A stretch of DNA of 64,000 nt from Castanea sativa (GCF_040712315.1 NC_134017.1:1456001-1520000), one strand, 5' to 3'; shown: positions 11,164 through 22,728, counted from the stretch's first letter. The notes: generated by a model not told the origin, from the letters alone. Numbers and translations: made by a program.

Positions 11164-11406
11164 ACCTGTCACTTGTTCAAAATTTCCCCCTTTTTTTTTG
11201 GGTGCCTGACGTGTTTTAGACTCAAATTCCAGAACATTTTTAATTTGCTTTTTGAGAAGAATATTTTTAGCCCAGTGTTTATGGGTTTTTAGATGTAAAA
11301 ACAATGGTAATTGCCCATGGTTTTTGGGCTTTTATAACATCATATTTACTTACATATGTTGTACTTGTGTGTGCTTCGAGACCCGTCAGCAAATTGTATT
11401 CGTCAA

Positions 11407-11880
11407 GGTTGGATCTCATCTTTTGGCTCAGCCAGTAATGCACATCTGTTTAGGCGGAATCTTATCACTTTAGCTGTTTTTTTTTTTTAATCTTTTCGCC
11501 TTTGCTAGTAATACACATCCGTCTAGGCAGAATCTTATTACTTAGGTTTTTTTTTTTCGCCTTCATCAGTAATGCACATCTGTCTACGCGGAATCTTATT
11601 ACTTAGTCTTTTTTGTTTTTCGCCTTTGTCAGTAATGTACATCCGTCTACGCAGAATCTTATTACTTAGGCTTTTTTTTTGTTTTTCGCCTTCATAAGTA
11701 ATGTATTTCTGTCTACGCGGAATCTTATTACTTAGGCTTTTTTGTTTTCCACCTTCGTCATTAATGTACATCCGCCTATGCGGAATCTTATTACTTAGGC
11801 TTTTTCTTAGAGGTTTTCGAGACAATCTCTTGGCTTCGTTGGCAATGTACATCCGTCTAGGCGGAATCTTATTACTTAGC
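11407..11880. repeat. Seven-copy tandem array in the Tat element
   Basis: The core TACATCCGTCTACGCGGAAT with the continuation CTTATTACTTAG recurs with starts at about 11434, 11507, 11568, 11631, 11697, 11760 and 11842. Spacing is mostly 61-66 bp, with longer steps at the edges. Spacers are T-rich runs plus a CGCCTT phrase. It lies between the pol end and the antisense gene. Tandem arrays in this part of Tat elements are known to seed satellite DNA. Confidence 0.85.
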
Positions 11881-11978
11881 CATATAGGGTTTCCGGGGTT
11901 TACTACTAACGAGACCTGTATGAAGACATTAGTTGAATCTTTATTTCATTAATTTTCAGGAATGAGTACATTTTTGTA

Positions 11979-12903
11979 TTACATCTGTTGATAGTATTCC
12001 TTCAAGTGCTCAATGTTCCAGGGTCACAGGAGTCTCTGCCCGTCTAGAGTTTCCAAGTGATAGCTGCCTTGTTAGGAGTAGTGGACGATTCTGTAAGGTC
12101 CTTCCCATGTAGGATCGAGCTTTCCTTAGGTGAAATTTTTGGTCGCCGTGGTGACCTTGTCCAGGACGAGGTTGCCTATTTCAAGTCGTCTAAGCTTGAC
12201 CCTCTTGTTGTAGTACTTAGTCATCTTCCGCTGGTACTTCGCCATCTTGCTGGAGGCCTTGTCTCTTATTTCGTCCAGGCAGTCCAGATTGATTCACAGT
12301 TGGGATTACCGCCTCAGTGCCATAAGTGAGCCTGAAAGGCGTCTTTCCCGCTGGGGTTCTTGCCGTTGTTCTGAAGGTCCACAAGACATTGGGCAATTCT
12401 TCCGGCCAAGCACCCTTCGCTTCGTCCAGTTTGGCTTTGATAATTCTAAGCAGTGTTCGGTTAGTCATCTCTGTTTGTCCGTTCACTTGTGGGTGTCTTG
12501 GGGACGAGAATTGGTTCCTAATGCCTAGTCCCGAGCAAAAGTCTTTGAATCCCTGGCTGTCGAACTGCCGCCCGTTATCTGATATAATCATCCTTAGAAT
12601 CCCGAACCTGCAAATTATATTCTTCCATACGAAGCTACGGATCCGGGCCTCTGTGATGGTTCCTATTGCTTCTGCTTCGACCCACTTTGTGAAGTAATCA
12701 ATAGCAACGAGAAAGAACCTTGCCTGTCCTTCTCCTAGGGGCAATGGGTCGACAATATCAATTCCCCATTGTGTAAACGGCCACGGGGAGGTTATCGTCG
12801 TCAGTTTCTCTGCCACCAACCTCTGGATATTCCCGAACCTTTGGCACTTATTACACCTCTTGACGAGCTCCGCTGCATCTACCTGCATGGTTGGCCAGAA
12901 TTA
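11979..12903 (-). pseudogene. Ty3/gypsy integrase region of gag-pol
   Basis: The frame continues after the TAA at 12901-12903. It contains the zinc-finger cysteines (RCNKCQ), then the catalytic core: WGIDIVDPLP (first Asp), IISDNGRQFDS (second Asp) and HPQVNGQTE (catalytic Glu), so the D,D,E triad is present. The tail WTFRTTARTPAGKTPFRLTYG matches the family. At about 12290 a deletion shifts the frame. The expected C-terminal segment resumes in another frame (DKASSKMAKYQRKM, RLEIGNLVLDKV) and ends PWNIEHLKEYY before TAA at 11979-11981. Integrase inserts the element DNA into the genome. This copy is inactive. Confidence 0.88.
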
Positions 12904-14254
12904 TCCTATTCGAATGACTTTGCTTACCAGAGATCTAGGCCTAGCATGGTCTCCACAAATTCCTTCGTGGACTTCTCGAAGGATGTACTTGGCTTCTTCT
13001 TCGTTGACACACTTCAAGTAGGGCATAGAGAAACCCCTTTTGTATAAGGTGTCATTCAAAATTGTAAATCTAGTTGCTCTTGTTTTGATCCTCTTGGCCT
13101 TTAGGGCGTCGTGAGGGAGGTGCCCATCTTGGAGAAACGACACGATCGGTGCCATCCAGCTATTTACACTCTGGATGGAAAATATTAGGACTTCTTCAAT
13201 GCTGGGGCATTTCTGAATCTCCATGCGTAATTCCCCGTTCATTAGTTTTTCTTCTGACGAGGCCATCTTCGCGATCTCATCTGCCATCATATTCTGGTCT
13301 CTTGGGATCCGAACGAACTCCAACGTATCGAACTCCTGGGCTAGATGTTTCATCAGTTTGAGGTACTTCTGCATTCTCTCCACTTTTGCCTTATACCCTT
13401 CCCTGATCTGCCTTATTGCCAATTTTGAGTCGCTCTGGATGAGCAGGTTCTTAGCCCCAAGTGCTTTCCCTAGTCTCAATCCCGTCAGTATCCCTTCGTA
13501 CTCGGTCTCGTTGTTGGTTGCCGAGAATTTCAGTTGAATTCCATATCTGAGTTTTTCTCCATCAGGGGTATTTATGATGACCACTCCCCCCCTCTTTTGG
13601 GCTGATGAGCCATCAGTCTGGATTGTCCACTGTTCTGCTTCATCATCGCGGTCGTTATCTTCTGGAAGGGTGAACTCGGCAATGAAATTTGCTAGAGCGT
13701 GCGCCTTGATGGTTATTCTGGGATGGTACTCGATGTCGAATTGGCTGAATTCGATTGCCCACTGGACCATTCTCCCTGCTGACTCAAGTTTGTTCATGGA
13801 TTTCCTGATTGGTTGGTCTGTCATTACTAGGATGGGATGTGCTTCGAAGTATGGTCGCAGCTTCCGTGAAGCCACTATTAAAGCAAATGCAATCTTCTCA
13901 ATCTTGGGATACTTGGCTTCTGCTCCCTTGAGGGCTTGATTGACATAGTAAACTGGAAGCTGCTTCTTATCTTCCTTTCGAATCAGGGCTGCGTTGATGG
14001 CCGTGGCTGATGCCGCCAGGTATAGATAAAGGGTTTCTCCTTCCTTCGACGGACTTAGGAGGGGCAGATTGCTCAGGTAACGTTTGAGCTCTTGAAACGC
14101 TGCTTCGCATTTGTCAGTCCAGGCGAAAGCTTGCTTCAATGTCTTGAAAAAGGGTAAGCATTTGTCCGTTGCTTTGGAGACGAACCTATTGAGTGCAGCA
14201 ATCCTCCTTGTGAGCTTTTGGACTTCTTTGACGGTCTTCGGTGATGTCATGTTG
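12904..14254 (-). pseudogene. Ty3/gypsy RNase H plus second (archaeal-type) RNase H
   Basis: The region is open for about 450 codons. The N-terminal part covers the RT connection and RNase H (FAWTDKCEAAFQELK, LPVYYVNQALKGAEAKYPKIEK). From about residue 210 a second RNase H begins with WTIQTDGSSAQKRGGVV (first Asp), then NNETEYEGILTGLRL (Glu), LLIQSDSKLAIRQI (Asp) and RDQNMMADEIAKMA (last Asp region), so the catalytic residues are present. Such an added RNase H between RT-RH and integrase is characteristic of Tat elements. The C-terminal segment EVHEGICGDHARPRSLVSKV is the start of the integrase zinc-binding region. The frame ends at a TAA where the family has Tyr. Confidence 0.9.
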
Positions 14255-15153
14255 AGTATTGCTTGTACCTTCTCCGGATTTGCTTCTATCCCTCTCTAGG
14301 ACACCATGAATCCCAAGAATTTTCCTAAGGCTACCCCGAAAACACCTTTACTAGGATTCAGCTTCATCTAATATTTTTTGAGGGTGTCAAACGTCTCTTC
14401 CAAATCGTCTAGGTGCGTCAATTCCTTTTTGCTCTTGACGAGCATATCGTCCACATACACCTTCATGTTTCTGCCAATCTGCTTGCTGAACATATTGTTT
14501 ACTAATCTTTGGTATGTTGCCCTTGCATTCTTCAGTCCAAAGGGCATCACCTTATAGCAGTAGAGCCCTTGGCTCATAATAAAAGCGGTTTTTTCCTGAT
14601 CTTTCTCAGCCATCTTTATCTGGTTGTATCTTGAAAAAGCATCCATGAACGTCAATAGCTTATGCCCGGCTGTAGAATCTACCAGCTGGTCTATCTTAGG
14701 CAGGGGGAAATTGTCTTTTGGGCAAGTCTTGTTTAGGTCCGTGAAGTCCACACATATTCTCCATTTCCCATTCACTTTTTTCAACAGCACGACGTTGGCC
14801 AGCCACTTGGGATAATAAACCTCCCGAATGAAGCCTGCTTGCAACAACTTGTTAACTTCGTTGGTGATTGCTTGGCTTCGTTCAGGGGCAAAGACTCGTC
14901 GTCTTTGTTAGACAGGCTTTCTCCCGGGATCCACGTTCAACTCGTGCTAGATGACCTGGCGTGATATACTGGGCATATCCTCGTGACTCCATGCAAAGAC
15001 ATCCAAGTTTTCCTTGAGGAATTGAATGAGTTTCATCCTCATCTCGGGGCTTTAGGTTGTTCCTATCCTCGTCATCTTGGCAGTCTCTCCCTCAACAAGT
15101 TCCACTACTTCCAAAACTTCTACTTTGTCTTCTTTTTCCTCCTCAATTGTCTA
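14255..15153 (-). pseudogene. Ty3/gypsy reverse transcriptase region
   Basis: The RT core lies at 14368-14847: WLANVVLLKKVNGKWRICVD, LNKTCPKDNFPLPKIDQLVD, LLTFMDAFSRYNQI (first catalytic Asp), MPFGLKNARATYQRLVN and VYVDDMLVKS (catalytic Asp pair). The upstream part (15150-14848) encodes the family's ENLDVFAWSHEDMP and QAGFIRE segments. It is interrupted by stops at 15151-15153, 15052-15054, 14947-14949 and 14908-14910. Two more stops, 14368-14370 and 14296-14298, follow the core. All lie in one frame. The enzyme copies element RNA into DNA; this copy cannot be translated as one protein. Confidence 0.9.
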
Positions 15154-16110
15154 CGTGCAGTTTTCCTTCGCAGCCAGTACAACCTGGTAACATCCCTTAG
15201 CCAAGACTTGATCCCCTTTCACCTCGCCGACACCGTCCTCAGTTGGGAATTTCACCTTTAGGTAATAGGTGGACGTAGCCGCCTTCCACCTATTAAGCGT
15301 GGGTCTCCCAATGATTACATTATATGAGGAGGGGCAATCTACCACCAGGAAGTCCAACTGACGGGTCAGCTACTTCGGGTAGGTCCCTACTGTGACTTTT
15401 AGCGTCACTATGCCCTTGGGGTATACCTTGTCCTCGCTGAAGCTGACGAGGGGGGAGTCAAACGGGCGTAATCTCCCAGGATTTAGTTTCAACTGTTGGA
15501 AGGCCAGTAAGTACATGATGTTTGCGGAGCTACCGTTGTCTACAAGGATCCTCTTGGTGTTGAACCCTTCGATTGTGAGCGTTATAACCAGGGGGTCATT
15601 ATGTGGCTGCCTTACTCCCCGAGTATCCTCTTCGTTAAAAAGCATGTCCTGGTTTGTCCGTCTCTGCTTGAATGAGGGTTCCATATGGACGCTATTTACT
15701 TGTCTCTGGCATGCTTTCTTGCGGGACTTGTATGATCCCCCTGTAAATGGCCCTCTTGCGATCGTACTTATCTCCCCGATCACATCCTGTGGTGGTTGGG
15801 ATGGACGGATCTCATTCTTGGACGAGGATTCATGCTGGCTCTTGTTGCTGTCTCTGAACCTGCTGGACTTTCCCTTCTTCACATACTTCTGCAGTTTTCC
15901 TTTCTGTATCAACTCCTCTATCTGTCCTTTCAGGTCTCGACAATCCTCCGTGTAATGGCCATGATCCTTGTGGAATCGGCAGTATTTGTTCTTGTCACGC
16001 ACATTAGGGGACGAATGTAAAGGTCTCGGCCATTGAAGGTAATGTTGATTCTGAATCTGTGTCAAAATTTTGTCAACAGGCATAATTAGAGGTGTGAATT
16101 TTACCGTTCA
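15151..16110 (-). pseudogene. Ty3/gypsy zinc knuckle and protease region
   Basis: The frame at 15370-16083 starts with the gag C-terminus and has a retroviral-type knuckle ([20 protein letters not shown]....H....C spacing with an aromatic). After a basic linker comes an aspartic protease with the active-site motif [11 protein letters not shown]. In the family this is D-[ST/N]-G-[SA]. A TAG at 15370-15372 interrupts the frame, which then continues with [20 protein letters not shown], the conserved post-protease block. The protease would cut the polyprotein. No frameshift is seen here. Confidence 0.88.
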
Positions 16111-17076
16111 TGGAGCTTTTTCATCCTTCTGTTTATCTACATCACTTCTTCGATGGCCTGGGTGCTCCCTTTTTTGCCCCGTACGTTCGTCCTCCTTCCT
16201 TCCCTCCTTTCTCAACCTTTCCTCATCCACTATGGCTGCTAGTGTGTCCTCGGCATTCATGTACTTTTGGGCCTTCAAGAGCATCATTGCCATCGTCCAA
16301 GGTAGATTCTTTGCCAGCGAGACGACGAATTCTCTAGACCTAAGCCCTGCTTTAAATATCGTCAGCTGTACCTAGTCGTCTGCGTCGTCCACTTCTAGGG
16401 TCTCTCTAGTGAAGCGTTTCACGTATGACCGTAAGGTCTCCCTCTCCCTTTGCTTAATAGTGAGTAGGTGATCCGCTGGTCTCTTAGAACGTTGCCCTCC
16501 AATGAAATGGCACAGAAAGACGCTACTTAACTGCTCGAAGCTATTAATGGATGAAGTGGGCAGTCTCATAAACCACTCTCTTCTAGCTCCCTTCAGCGTA
16601 GTAAGGAAGGAACGGCACATTATTTCATCAGGGGGCTGTTGAAGGCCTAGTGTCTTCTTGAAGGTATTAAGGTGATCTTGGGGATCCTTAAGCCCATCAA
16701 AAGGCTCAAGTTAAGGCAACCGAAACTTTGCTGGTATCAGTCGTTCTAAGACTGCTATGGTAAAGGGAGAATCCGTTGCCCTGACCATTCTATCTAGGCT
16801 CCGATCCGTTTTCTTCTTGATGGCATTTCTCAATTCTTCCATCTCCTTTCTCATTTCCTGGAGGAGATCAGAATGCTGTTCCTCTGGAGTAATGGTCCTT
16901 CGTTGGTCACTTCTCCCGTGGCTGTCCCCTTCATCCTCTTGGACAGCTCTTGATTGGTTCTCCTCTTACTGAAACCTTTGTCTCATCTCCTGATTCTGTT
17001 TGGTGAGTTCTTCGACGGTGGCCACAAGAGCTTGAACTTGCTAAACCAAGGCCGCTGAATCTTGGTTGGATTCCAT
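16108..17076 (-). pseudogene. Ty3/gypsy gag region
   Basis: The likely start is ATG at 17074-17076, 77 bp inside the 5' LTR boundary. A coiled-coil N-terminus (LTKQNQEMRQR..., LLQEMRKEMEELRNAIKKK) leads to the gag core: RSFLTTLKGARREWFMRL, INSFEQLSSVFLCHFI, TIKQRERETLRSYVKRF and a second helix-rich block (MMLLKAQKYMNAEDT). Stops lie at 17041-17043, 16966-16968, 16711-16713, 16372-16374 and 16108-16110, all in one frame with no indel. Gag packages the element RNA. Confidence 0.85.
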
Positions 17077-17133
17077 CTGGATATCGAAGTTGGTAGGAAC
17101 TGTGTTTTCGAACCGTAGTACGAGAATGTCGTC

Positions 17134-17152
17134 CCCATAGACGGCGCCAAAC
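17134..17152 (-). promoter_or_regulatory. Primer-binding site of the Ty3/gypsy element
   Basis: Directly inside the 5' LTR the minus strand reads GTTTGGCGCCGTCTATGGG. TGGCGCCGT matches the complement of a tRNA 3' end (tRNA-Asp-like TGGCGCCGTTGCCGG) at its first bases and then diverges. Many plant gypsy elements use this type. Confidence 0.75.
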
Positions 17153-17628
17153 TGATGAAGCAAAAGTTCGTCAATCGTTATGAGTTTGTCCAGATAGGGC
17201 CGATCACACTCCTGGGTCACGACGGAAACAAGAGCTCATTCAAATGGTTACCGGTGTGGTGCCTGCCACAACGCCTCCGATGCCAAAGTTAATGCGGAAG
17301 AGGGTTTATAACAATAAAAATCAAATAACTCAGTATATCTTGTGACTATGTATGTACCTCGTATTGGCGTTGTGAGGGCTTTATATATCCCTTTAGATTC
17401 TAGCCGTTGTGGATGGTACAGTGGTGTTAATGTCTTTCTCGATAACGTCTTCAACTGAGTAATGGGATTCAATACGTTTCCAACGGTTCGTTCAGTTGGT
17501 TTCGTAACTGTCCGGGACATTATTGACAGCATTGAATGGTCTTGTCATCCTCGTCTGTGATGCGGATAATCGGTCAGGTTCGTCTGTGGAGGCAATCTCG
17601 TCTGTGTTTGACTTCGTCAGTCCCATCA
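17153..17628 (-). repeat. 5' LTR of the Ty3/gypsy element
   Basis: 476 bp, TGATG...CATCA, with a minus-strand TATA box TATATAAA at 17380-17387. It is followed by TAATG, one base different from the TAATA on the other side of the element. Confidence 0.93.
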
Positions 17629-17769
17629 TAATGCATGTTAGATATATTGTCAGATCCTTGATTTTCCATTGCTAAAGGGTTTTTGGTTGGCATATGCAGA
17701 TGTCCTACAGCAAGGTTCAGTTGTGGACCCTGCTTCTCAAAAGCATTACACCAATAAGGGAGTCAAATT

Positions 17770-18134
17770 GTAATGCTTTCCAACTATAGTTATCATCTAC
17801 ATGTCAAAGGATCATGCCAAGCAATAAAACGGCATAGCAAAACCATGTGAATTCGTGCGTAATTGTTTCTCATCTATAACAAAAAAACGACATAGCAATA
17901 GTTTTGTTATTAATCAAAGTTAGGTAGGCTGTTACTTTTTTTTTTTTTTTTTGCCGTGGAAGAGATAGAGAGAAACATGTAAAGATAGAGGTGTATAATT
18001 TTTTTTGGGTTTAGAAATATATATGGAAAACATTAAATAAGGAATAATAAATGAAATCAATTAGAATATCAGCATTAATGAGGTTTTTTTTTTACCATTA
18101 GATTTATTTAAATTTAATGGTTTAAAAAAGGTGT

Positions 18135-18207
<73 letters not shown>

Positions 18208-18240
18208 AAACTGATTTTAAAGAGGTGAAATTTTTTGAGT
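17770..18240 (+). repeat. Microsatellite-ended interspersed repeat, copy 1
   Basis: The order of phrases is TAATGCTTTCCAACTATAGT, ATCATCTACATGTCAAAGGA, GGTTTAGAAATATATATGG-like, ATCAATTAGAATATCAGCAT, ATTTAAATTTAATGGTTTAA and GTGTAACT, then a (CT)n(AT)n run at 18137-18206. The same order occurs inverted at 22735-23100 and partly at 24715-25050. It has no coding capacity. It is likely a non-autonomous transposon of unknown class. Confidence 0.7.
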
Positions 18241-18242
18241 GC

Positions 18243-19020
18243 CACCTAGAAAATGAAAGAAATAATATATGAGTTTATATATATGCTCATGGGCTAGAAA
18301 TTAGGTTAGGCTTAGGTATGTGTGTATTGCGCCCTCTTATCCAAATAATTTTTTTTTTTTTTTAGTAAGTATGTACACGTTAATTTCTCCTTAACACTGT
18401 ATTCAAAGTCTCTCGTTCATAAAACTACTTTTACATTATCCTTTTTTGGTAAGAACTTTTTACATTATCATTGTATTTATAGTATCTCATTCATAAAACT
18501 CCATTTTACTGAGAAACTTTTCAAGATAAAATATTTTTGTACATATATCTGCATAGAGTCAAAGAGATACATATTGTTTATATCATTGTGCACGGAGATT
18601 GGAATGCTTCTACATGTTGATCATTTTATCCTATAAGGCAAAAGTTCATAAGTGTCTAAACACCACTGATTATGTGAGAGATGAAATCTGTTTTAAGAAA
18701 ATTGTGTCAAATATAGAACTTGATCAGTTTTGCATTATTCATTATTCTTTCCATTATTCATTATTCATGCATCTAGTCTATGAGTTATTTAATTATTTTA
18801 TCGTTTTAATCTATTTATTGTTTTTAAATATTGAATCTATTTGAGTTCTTGTTTATGATTAGATCGACATGTTTATATTTATATAATCACAAAAGTAATT
18901 TGTCCTGCTCAAACGCTAAATTTTTTTTTCTTTGAACAATTTTGCTAATGGTCTCTCCCAGTGCCAAATATATATATATTTTTTTTTTTTGAGAACGTTC
19001 CAGGGCCACCTTGATATGGT
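18243..19020. repeat. 0.8-kb duplicated segment, copy 2
   Basis: Direct-orientation partner of 6075-6900, with the same order of phrases and scattered substitutions and small indels. The two copies bracket the copia and gypsy insertions, so the duplication probably predates them. Confidence 0.8.
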
Positions 19021-19029
19021 ATTATTCTA

Positions 19030-20870
19030 AATTTTCTAATATGTAAAATCAATTCTTACCTAACACCCTACGACTAAAATAATCCTGTAGAATAATCAAA
19101 CCCCATTGAAGACGATAACGTACGAAGGTTCCCCGAACATGCAGTGCTTGGCCCACAGAGGCGCACCTCCAATCAATTCCCTGTAAGCATAACAGTGTTT
19201 CCTACCAATATTGATATATGACCAAACGAAAGCGAGGACAGTGGTGACGAGCGTAGAGAACTCAGATTAACTTTTGACATTCTTGGCTAAACGCATCCAG
19301 CCCATGTGAACACCATCACAATTTCTCACAAAAGTTCGTAACCGGTCATGATTCACGTGTCTTGTCTTCTTTTTTTGGATTGAGATGAAGTTCACGACTT
19401 TTTAATTTCTTGGTCTTCTTAACTTTGGTCTCTTTAACTTTTCTCTTTCACATTAAACCCTAATACTACACTTAAAGATATATTAACCAACCTCAGAGTT
19501 TTTATTTTTATTTTTTATAATTCGATAAATAGAAGAGGAGAAGAGATTTGAACTTTTAACATTTCTATTGAAAATATCAAGATGTATCATATTATGTGTT
19601 TTATTTTTATTTTTTGAATTACTGGATAAAGAATGGTAGAGATATTTATTGAAATAAATTAGTTTGTATTAGGATTAGTTTTATTGATAGATAATAAGAA
19701 AATATTTATCTTTATCTATTAGAAAGTATGTATTATAATAAATTTAGATATTGATAATGAAAAAAGAACCGTCATAAATTTCTGAGTTATAAATTGTTAG
19801 CTAATTTATCATGGAGGTTTAAATTCTCTCAAAATAGTTCATTTATCAAATTAGGAAGTTTCGATACACTCAAAGCAACCAAACAAAAAAGTTGGATTTA
19901 TAACATACTAGTTGAGCTACAAATCAAGCAGCTGTGAAAAAGTACATTCAAAGCTTAACAACCCCCTAACTCATAACTACATTCAAAGCTAAAAGGGCAA
20001 AAATGAGACTAAACAGCACATCTGAACATGGTTACGTGATGACCACTTCATTATAATTTTTTTTCTAAATAAATATTTTTTTAAAAATTATTTTAATTTT
20101 CATTTAATAAGATATTCAAATAAATATAATTTAAAAGATTAAAAAAAGACAAACTATTTGGCTAATAAGAAATCAAAGGAAAGTTAAAGCAATAAATAAT
20201 TCCTTCATTACTATGATGCGATTTAATCATGATAAAGTACTATAAAAGCTTACCAATCGAACATCACCAAAAAAAAAAAAAAAAAAAAGGAACAAAGAAA
20301 AAAATTACATATTTTTTCTTGTAAAATTATTAGGTATTTCCTGAGTACGGTAATGTGGTGCCCTTTCTATCGCATTCATAATAAATCTCATCATAAATTT
20401 AATTAGTGAGATTCATCATAAATGTAAAAGTAGAGAGCACCATGTTATCATACTCCGAGAGTACCTAATAACCACTTTTTTCTCTTTAGTAGATTAAACA
20501 AATTGATGCAATATCATTCTTTTCTTTTGTTCAGTACATAGTTCAAACTGACCAAGCCAACATCAAATTAGTGAGTAGAGCCAAATCAAAACCCATAAAT
20601 TTTCTTTTCCTTCATTTTTATGGCCACCAAATAGAGGTCTAGCGAAAAAAAAAATTTCTCACAAAATTCCACCAAATCTAATATAAACAAAAAACCTTCA
20701 AATGCAAAAGCACTCAAATCTGTACCACAAAGCTCGATAAAACATGCAGTATCCACAAAATTGAATATTCAACGATCAATCAAACATGTCGCTGATTTGT
20801 TTGTTTTCCACTCATTGGTCTAACGCCTACAACCCATTCAAGTACTTTCAAAGATTTAAACTCAAAGGAG
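19030..20870. other. AT-rich intergenic DNA
   Basis: I see no gene, RNA or element boundary that I can support. Poly-A runs occur at about 20271-20288 and several poly-T runs elsewhere. Confidence 0.4.
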
Positions 20871-21214
20871 TGTTGGGATTTTGTGGAACCTAGTTGTGTT
20901 TGATCCGGATTATAACATAACTTAGAATAATATTGTTATAGTTTTTAATGGGAGACTTTTTGAGGCTTAATCCATGGAGCCTAGGCTTGGAGATTAGGGT
21001 TTTGATGTTGTTCTTTAGAGGGAAAAAAATTGTACAGCAGCATCTTTGATTTTTTTTTCCCCAGAGAATAGTGAAATCCCTGCAACTCTATGGATGTAGG
21101 TAAATTGCCAAACCACGTAAATGTTTCCTTCTGTGATTTTTTTCTTTGGCACATATTTTTTCTCAATTTTTTTGCATCTCACAGATCTGAGAATTTTGTG
21201 ATTATTCCCCTTCA
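20871..21214 (+). mobile_element. 5' LTR of a truncated copia element
   Basis: It begins TGTTGGGATT and ends near CCCCTTCA, three bases before a methionine-tRNA primer-binding site. The 3' LTR is absent from the following kilobases, so the boundaries rest on the start motif and the primer site only. Confidence 0.6.
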
Positions 21215-21217
21215 ACT

Positions 21218-21229
21218 GGTATTAGAGCC
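21218..21229 (+). promoter_or_regulatory. Copia primer-binding site
   Basis: TGGTATTAGAGC differs by one base from TGGTATCAGAGC, the complement of the initiator methionine tRNA 3' end used by most plant copia elements. Confidence 0.8.
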
Positions 21230-21253
21230 TAGAGTTAGGTTTGAGTGGAAGCA

Positions 21254-21751
21254 ATGGTAGAGGAAATAGGAAAGGCGTCTAGAATAGAAAAATTTGATGG
21301 CTTAGATTTTGGATTCTAGAGGATGCAGATCAATGACTACCTCTATGGGAAGAAGTTTCATCTGCCGCTTTTGGGGGAGAAACCTGCAACTATGAAGGAT
21401 GATGAAAGGACTCTTCTTGACAGACAGGTATTGAGAGTTATTAAATTAACTCTATCAAGGTCTGTTGCACACAGTTTTGTGAAGAAGAATACCACAACAG
21501 ATCTGATGAAGACTTTGTCTAGTATGTATGAAAAATTGTAAGCAAAAAACAAGGTGCATTTGATGAAGAAACTATTTAATTTGAAGATGGTAGAGAATGC
21601 ATCAGTAGCACAACCTCTAAATGAATTTAACACCATCATAAATCAACTATTTTCTGTAGAAATTGATTTTGACGATGAGATTTGTGCACTGATCGTTTTG
21701 GCTTCTAGGTTTTGTAAAACTTCTAGGGAGGTTAGTGAGAAATTTACCTAG
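21254..21751 (+). pseudogene. Ty1/copia gag fragment
   Basis: It starts at ATG 21254 with a family-typical opening (IEKFDGLDF), then RMQINDYLYGKKFHLPL, LLDRQVLRVIKLTLSRSVAH, TDLMKTLSSMYEKL, KKLFNLKMVENASVAQPLNE, FNTIINQL and a final block with DDEICALIVLASR. This order matches the copia gag (retrotransposon gag UBN2-type) domain. In-frame stops occur at about 21317-21319 (where the family has Trp) and 21539-21541. The frame ends at 21749-21751, and the remaining gag, protease, integrase and RT are missing. It is a 5' remnant with its LTR and primer site. Confidence 0.82.
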
Positions 21752-22676
21752 GAAATAATGTATATTTTTATCCACCAAAGAATAAGAATTATATTATTAT
21801 AAATAAATATTTATCCAAATGATTTGATGGCTATGGCTCAGGGATCCTCTTAATGGAGGAGATGAATCTTAAATTGAGCATGAAACAAAGAAAGAGAGAA
21901 AAAAAAGGAAAAAAAAAAAGAAAGAAAGAAAGAAAGAAGAAGATTTTCACTTAGTAGGTAACTCAAGTAGAGAGATGATTTGGGGGGTTTTCTCTAAGAT
22001 TTATATAAAGCACATTAACCAAGGAAAATTTCTAAAGTTTGGATTGATGCATAGAAGTTAGGGAGGGAAAAAAAAGAGAGACTTACGTTTGTGCGAACTC
22101 AAATAAAACAATGACAATTTTTTCATTAGTTAGATATGCTCAAGGGAAGAAATACTATATGTACGGGCTTTATTTAAGAGAAGACTTTGGGTGTTGTGAC
22201 CACGGAGAGTTGCAATATCCCAATTGACTAAAGATTTAGGGTAAGTTGTACTACTTTCTGACATAGTTAATTTTTATGTATTTGATGTTGATATTATGTT
22301 AGATATAACTTGAGAAGATATTGTGACTGATTTTATTATAGTGGATTTTTTCAAAGTTAGTCCTGTGGGTTTTTATTTTTTTTGGGTATGGCGTACTTTC
22401 AGTATTTTTTTAAAAAGAATCTCCTTTTGTTTTATTGAGAGACTGTCACATCACTCATTAACTAAATAAAAAGTGAGGATTAAACTCACTATCACTTACT
22501 ATTGTATATTTAAAACAAATAAATATGTTTGGTTAAAAATGAACTGGAGGCAAGCCAAACCCTTCATTTTTAGGAGAAAATGATCTTCACATGAATCTTT
22601 ATGTTATTTTGTAAATTGATCTATTTTCTCATTGGCTAGGTAACTTTTGGTTTTAATATATAAGAGTTTGTGTGCC

Positions 22677-22677
<1 letters not shown>
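21752..22677. other. Non-coding DNA after the copia truncation
   Basis: A purine-rich run with (AAAG)n lies at about 21890-21941. No other feature is recognised. Confidence 0.4.

Positions 22678-22728
<51 letters not shown>
22678..22728. repeat. (TA)n microsatellite
   Basis: A pure TA run of about 50 bp abuts the end (GGGTTCATGTTATACC) of the repeat copy at 22735. The copies at 18137 and 24990 have microsatellites at the same end. Confidence 0.9.

Larger units (their letters stand above)
7984..17628 (-). mobile_element. Complete Ty3/gypsy retrotransposon, Tat lineage
   Basis: The 9,645-bp element has 476-bp LTRs at both ends (TGATG...CATCA), a primer-binding site next to the right LTR and a purine tract next to the left LTR. 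The order on the minus strand is LTR, gag, zinc knuckle, protease, reverse transcriptase, RNase H, a second archaeal-type RNase H, integrase, a tandem array, an opposite-strand gene and the 3' LTR. The second RNase H and the antisense gene are hallmarks of the Tat lineage. The flanks read TAATA on the left and TAATG on the right, so the target duplication matches at four of five bases. I count about 41 mismatches and no gaps between the LTRs, so the insertion is not recent. Gag-pol carries 13 in-frame stops, so the element is dead. Confidence 0.93.
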
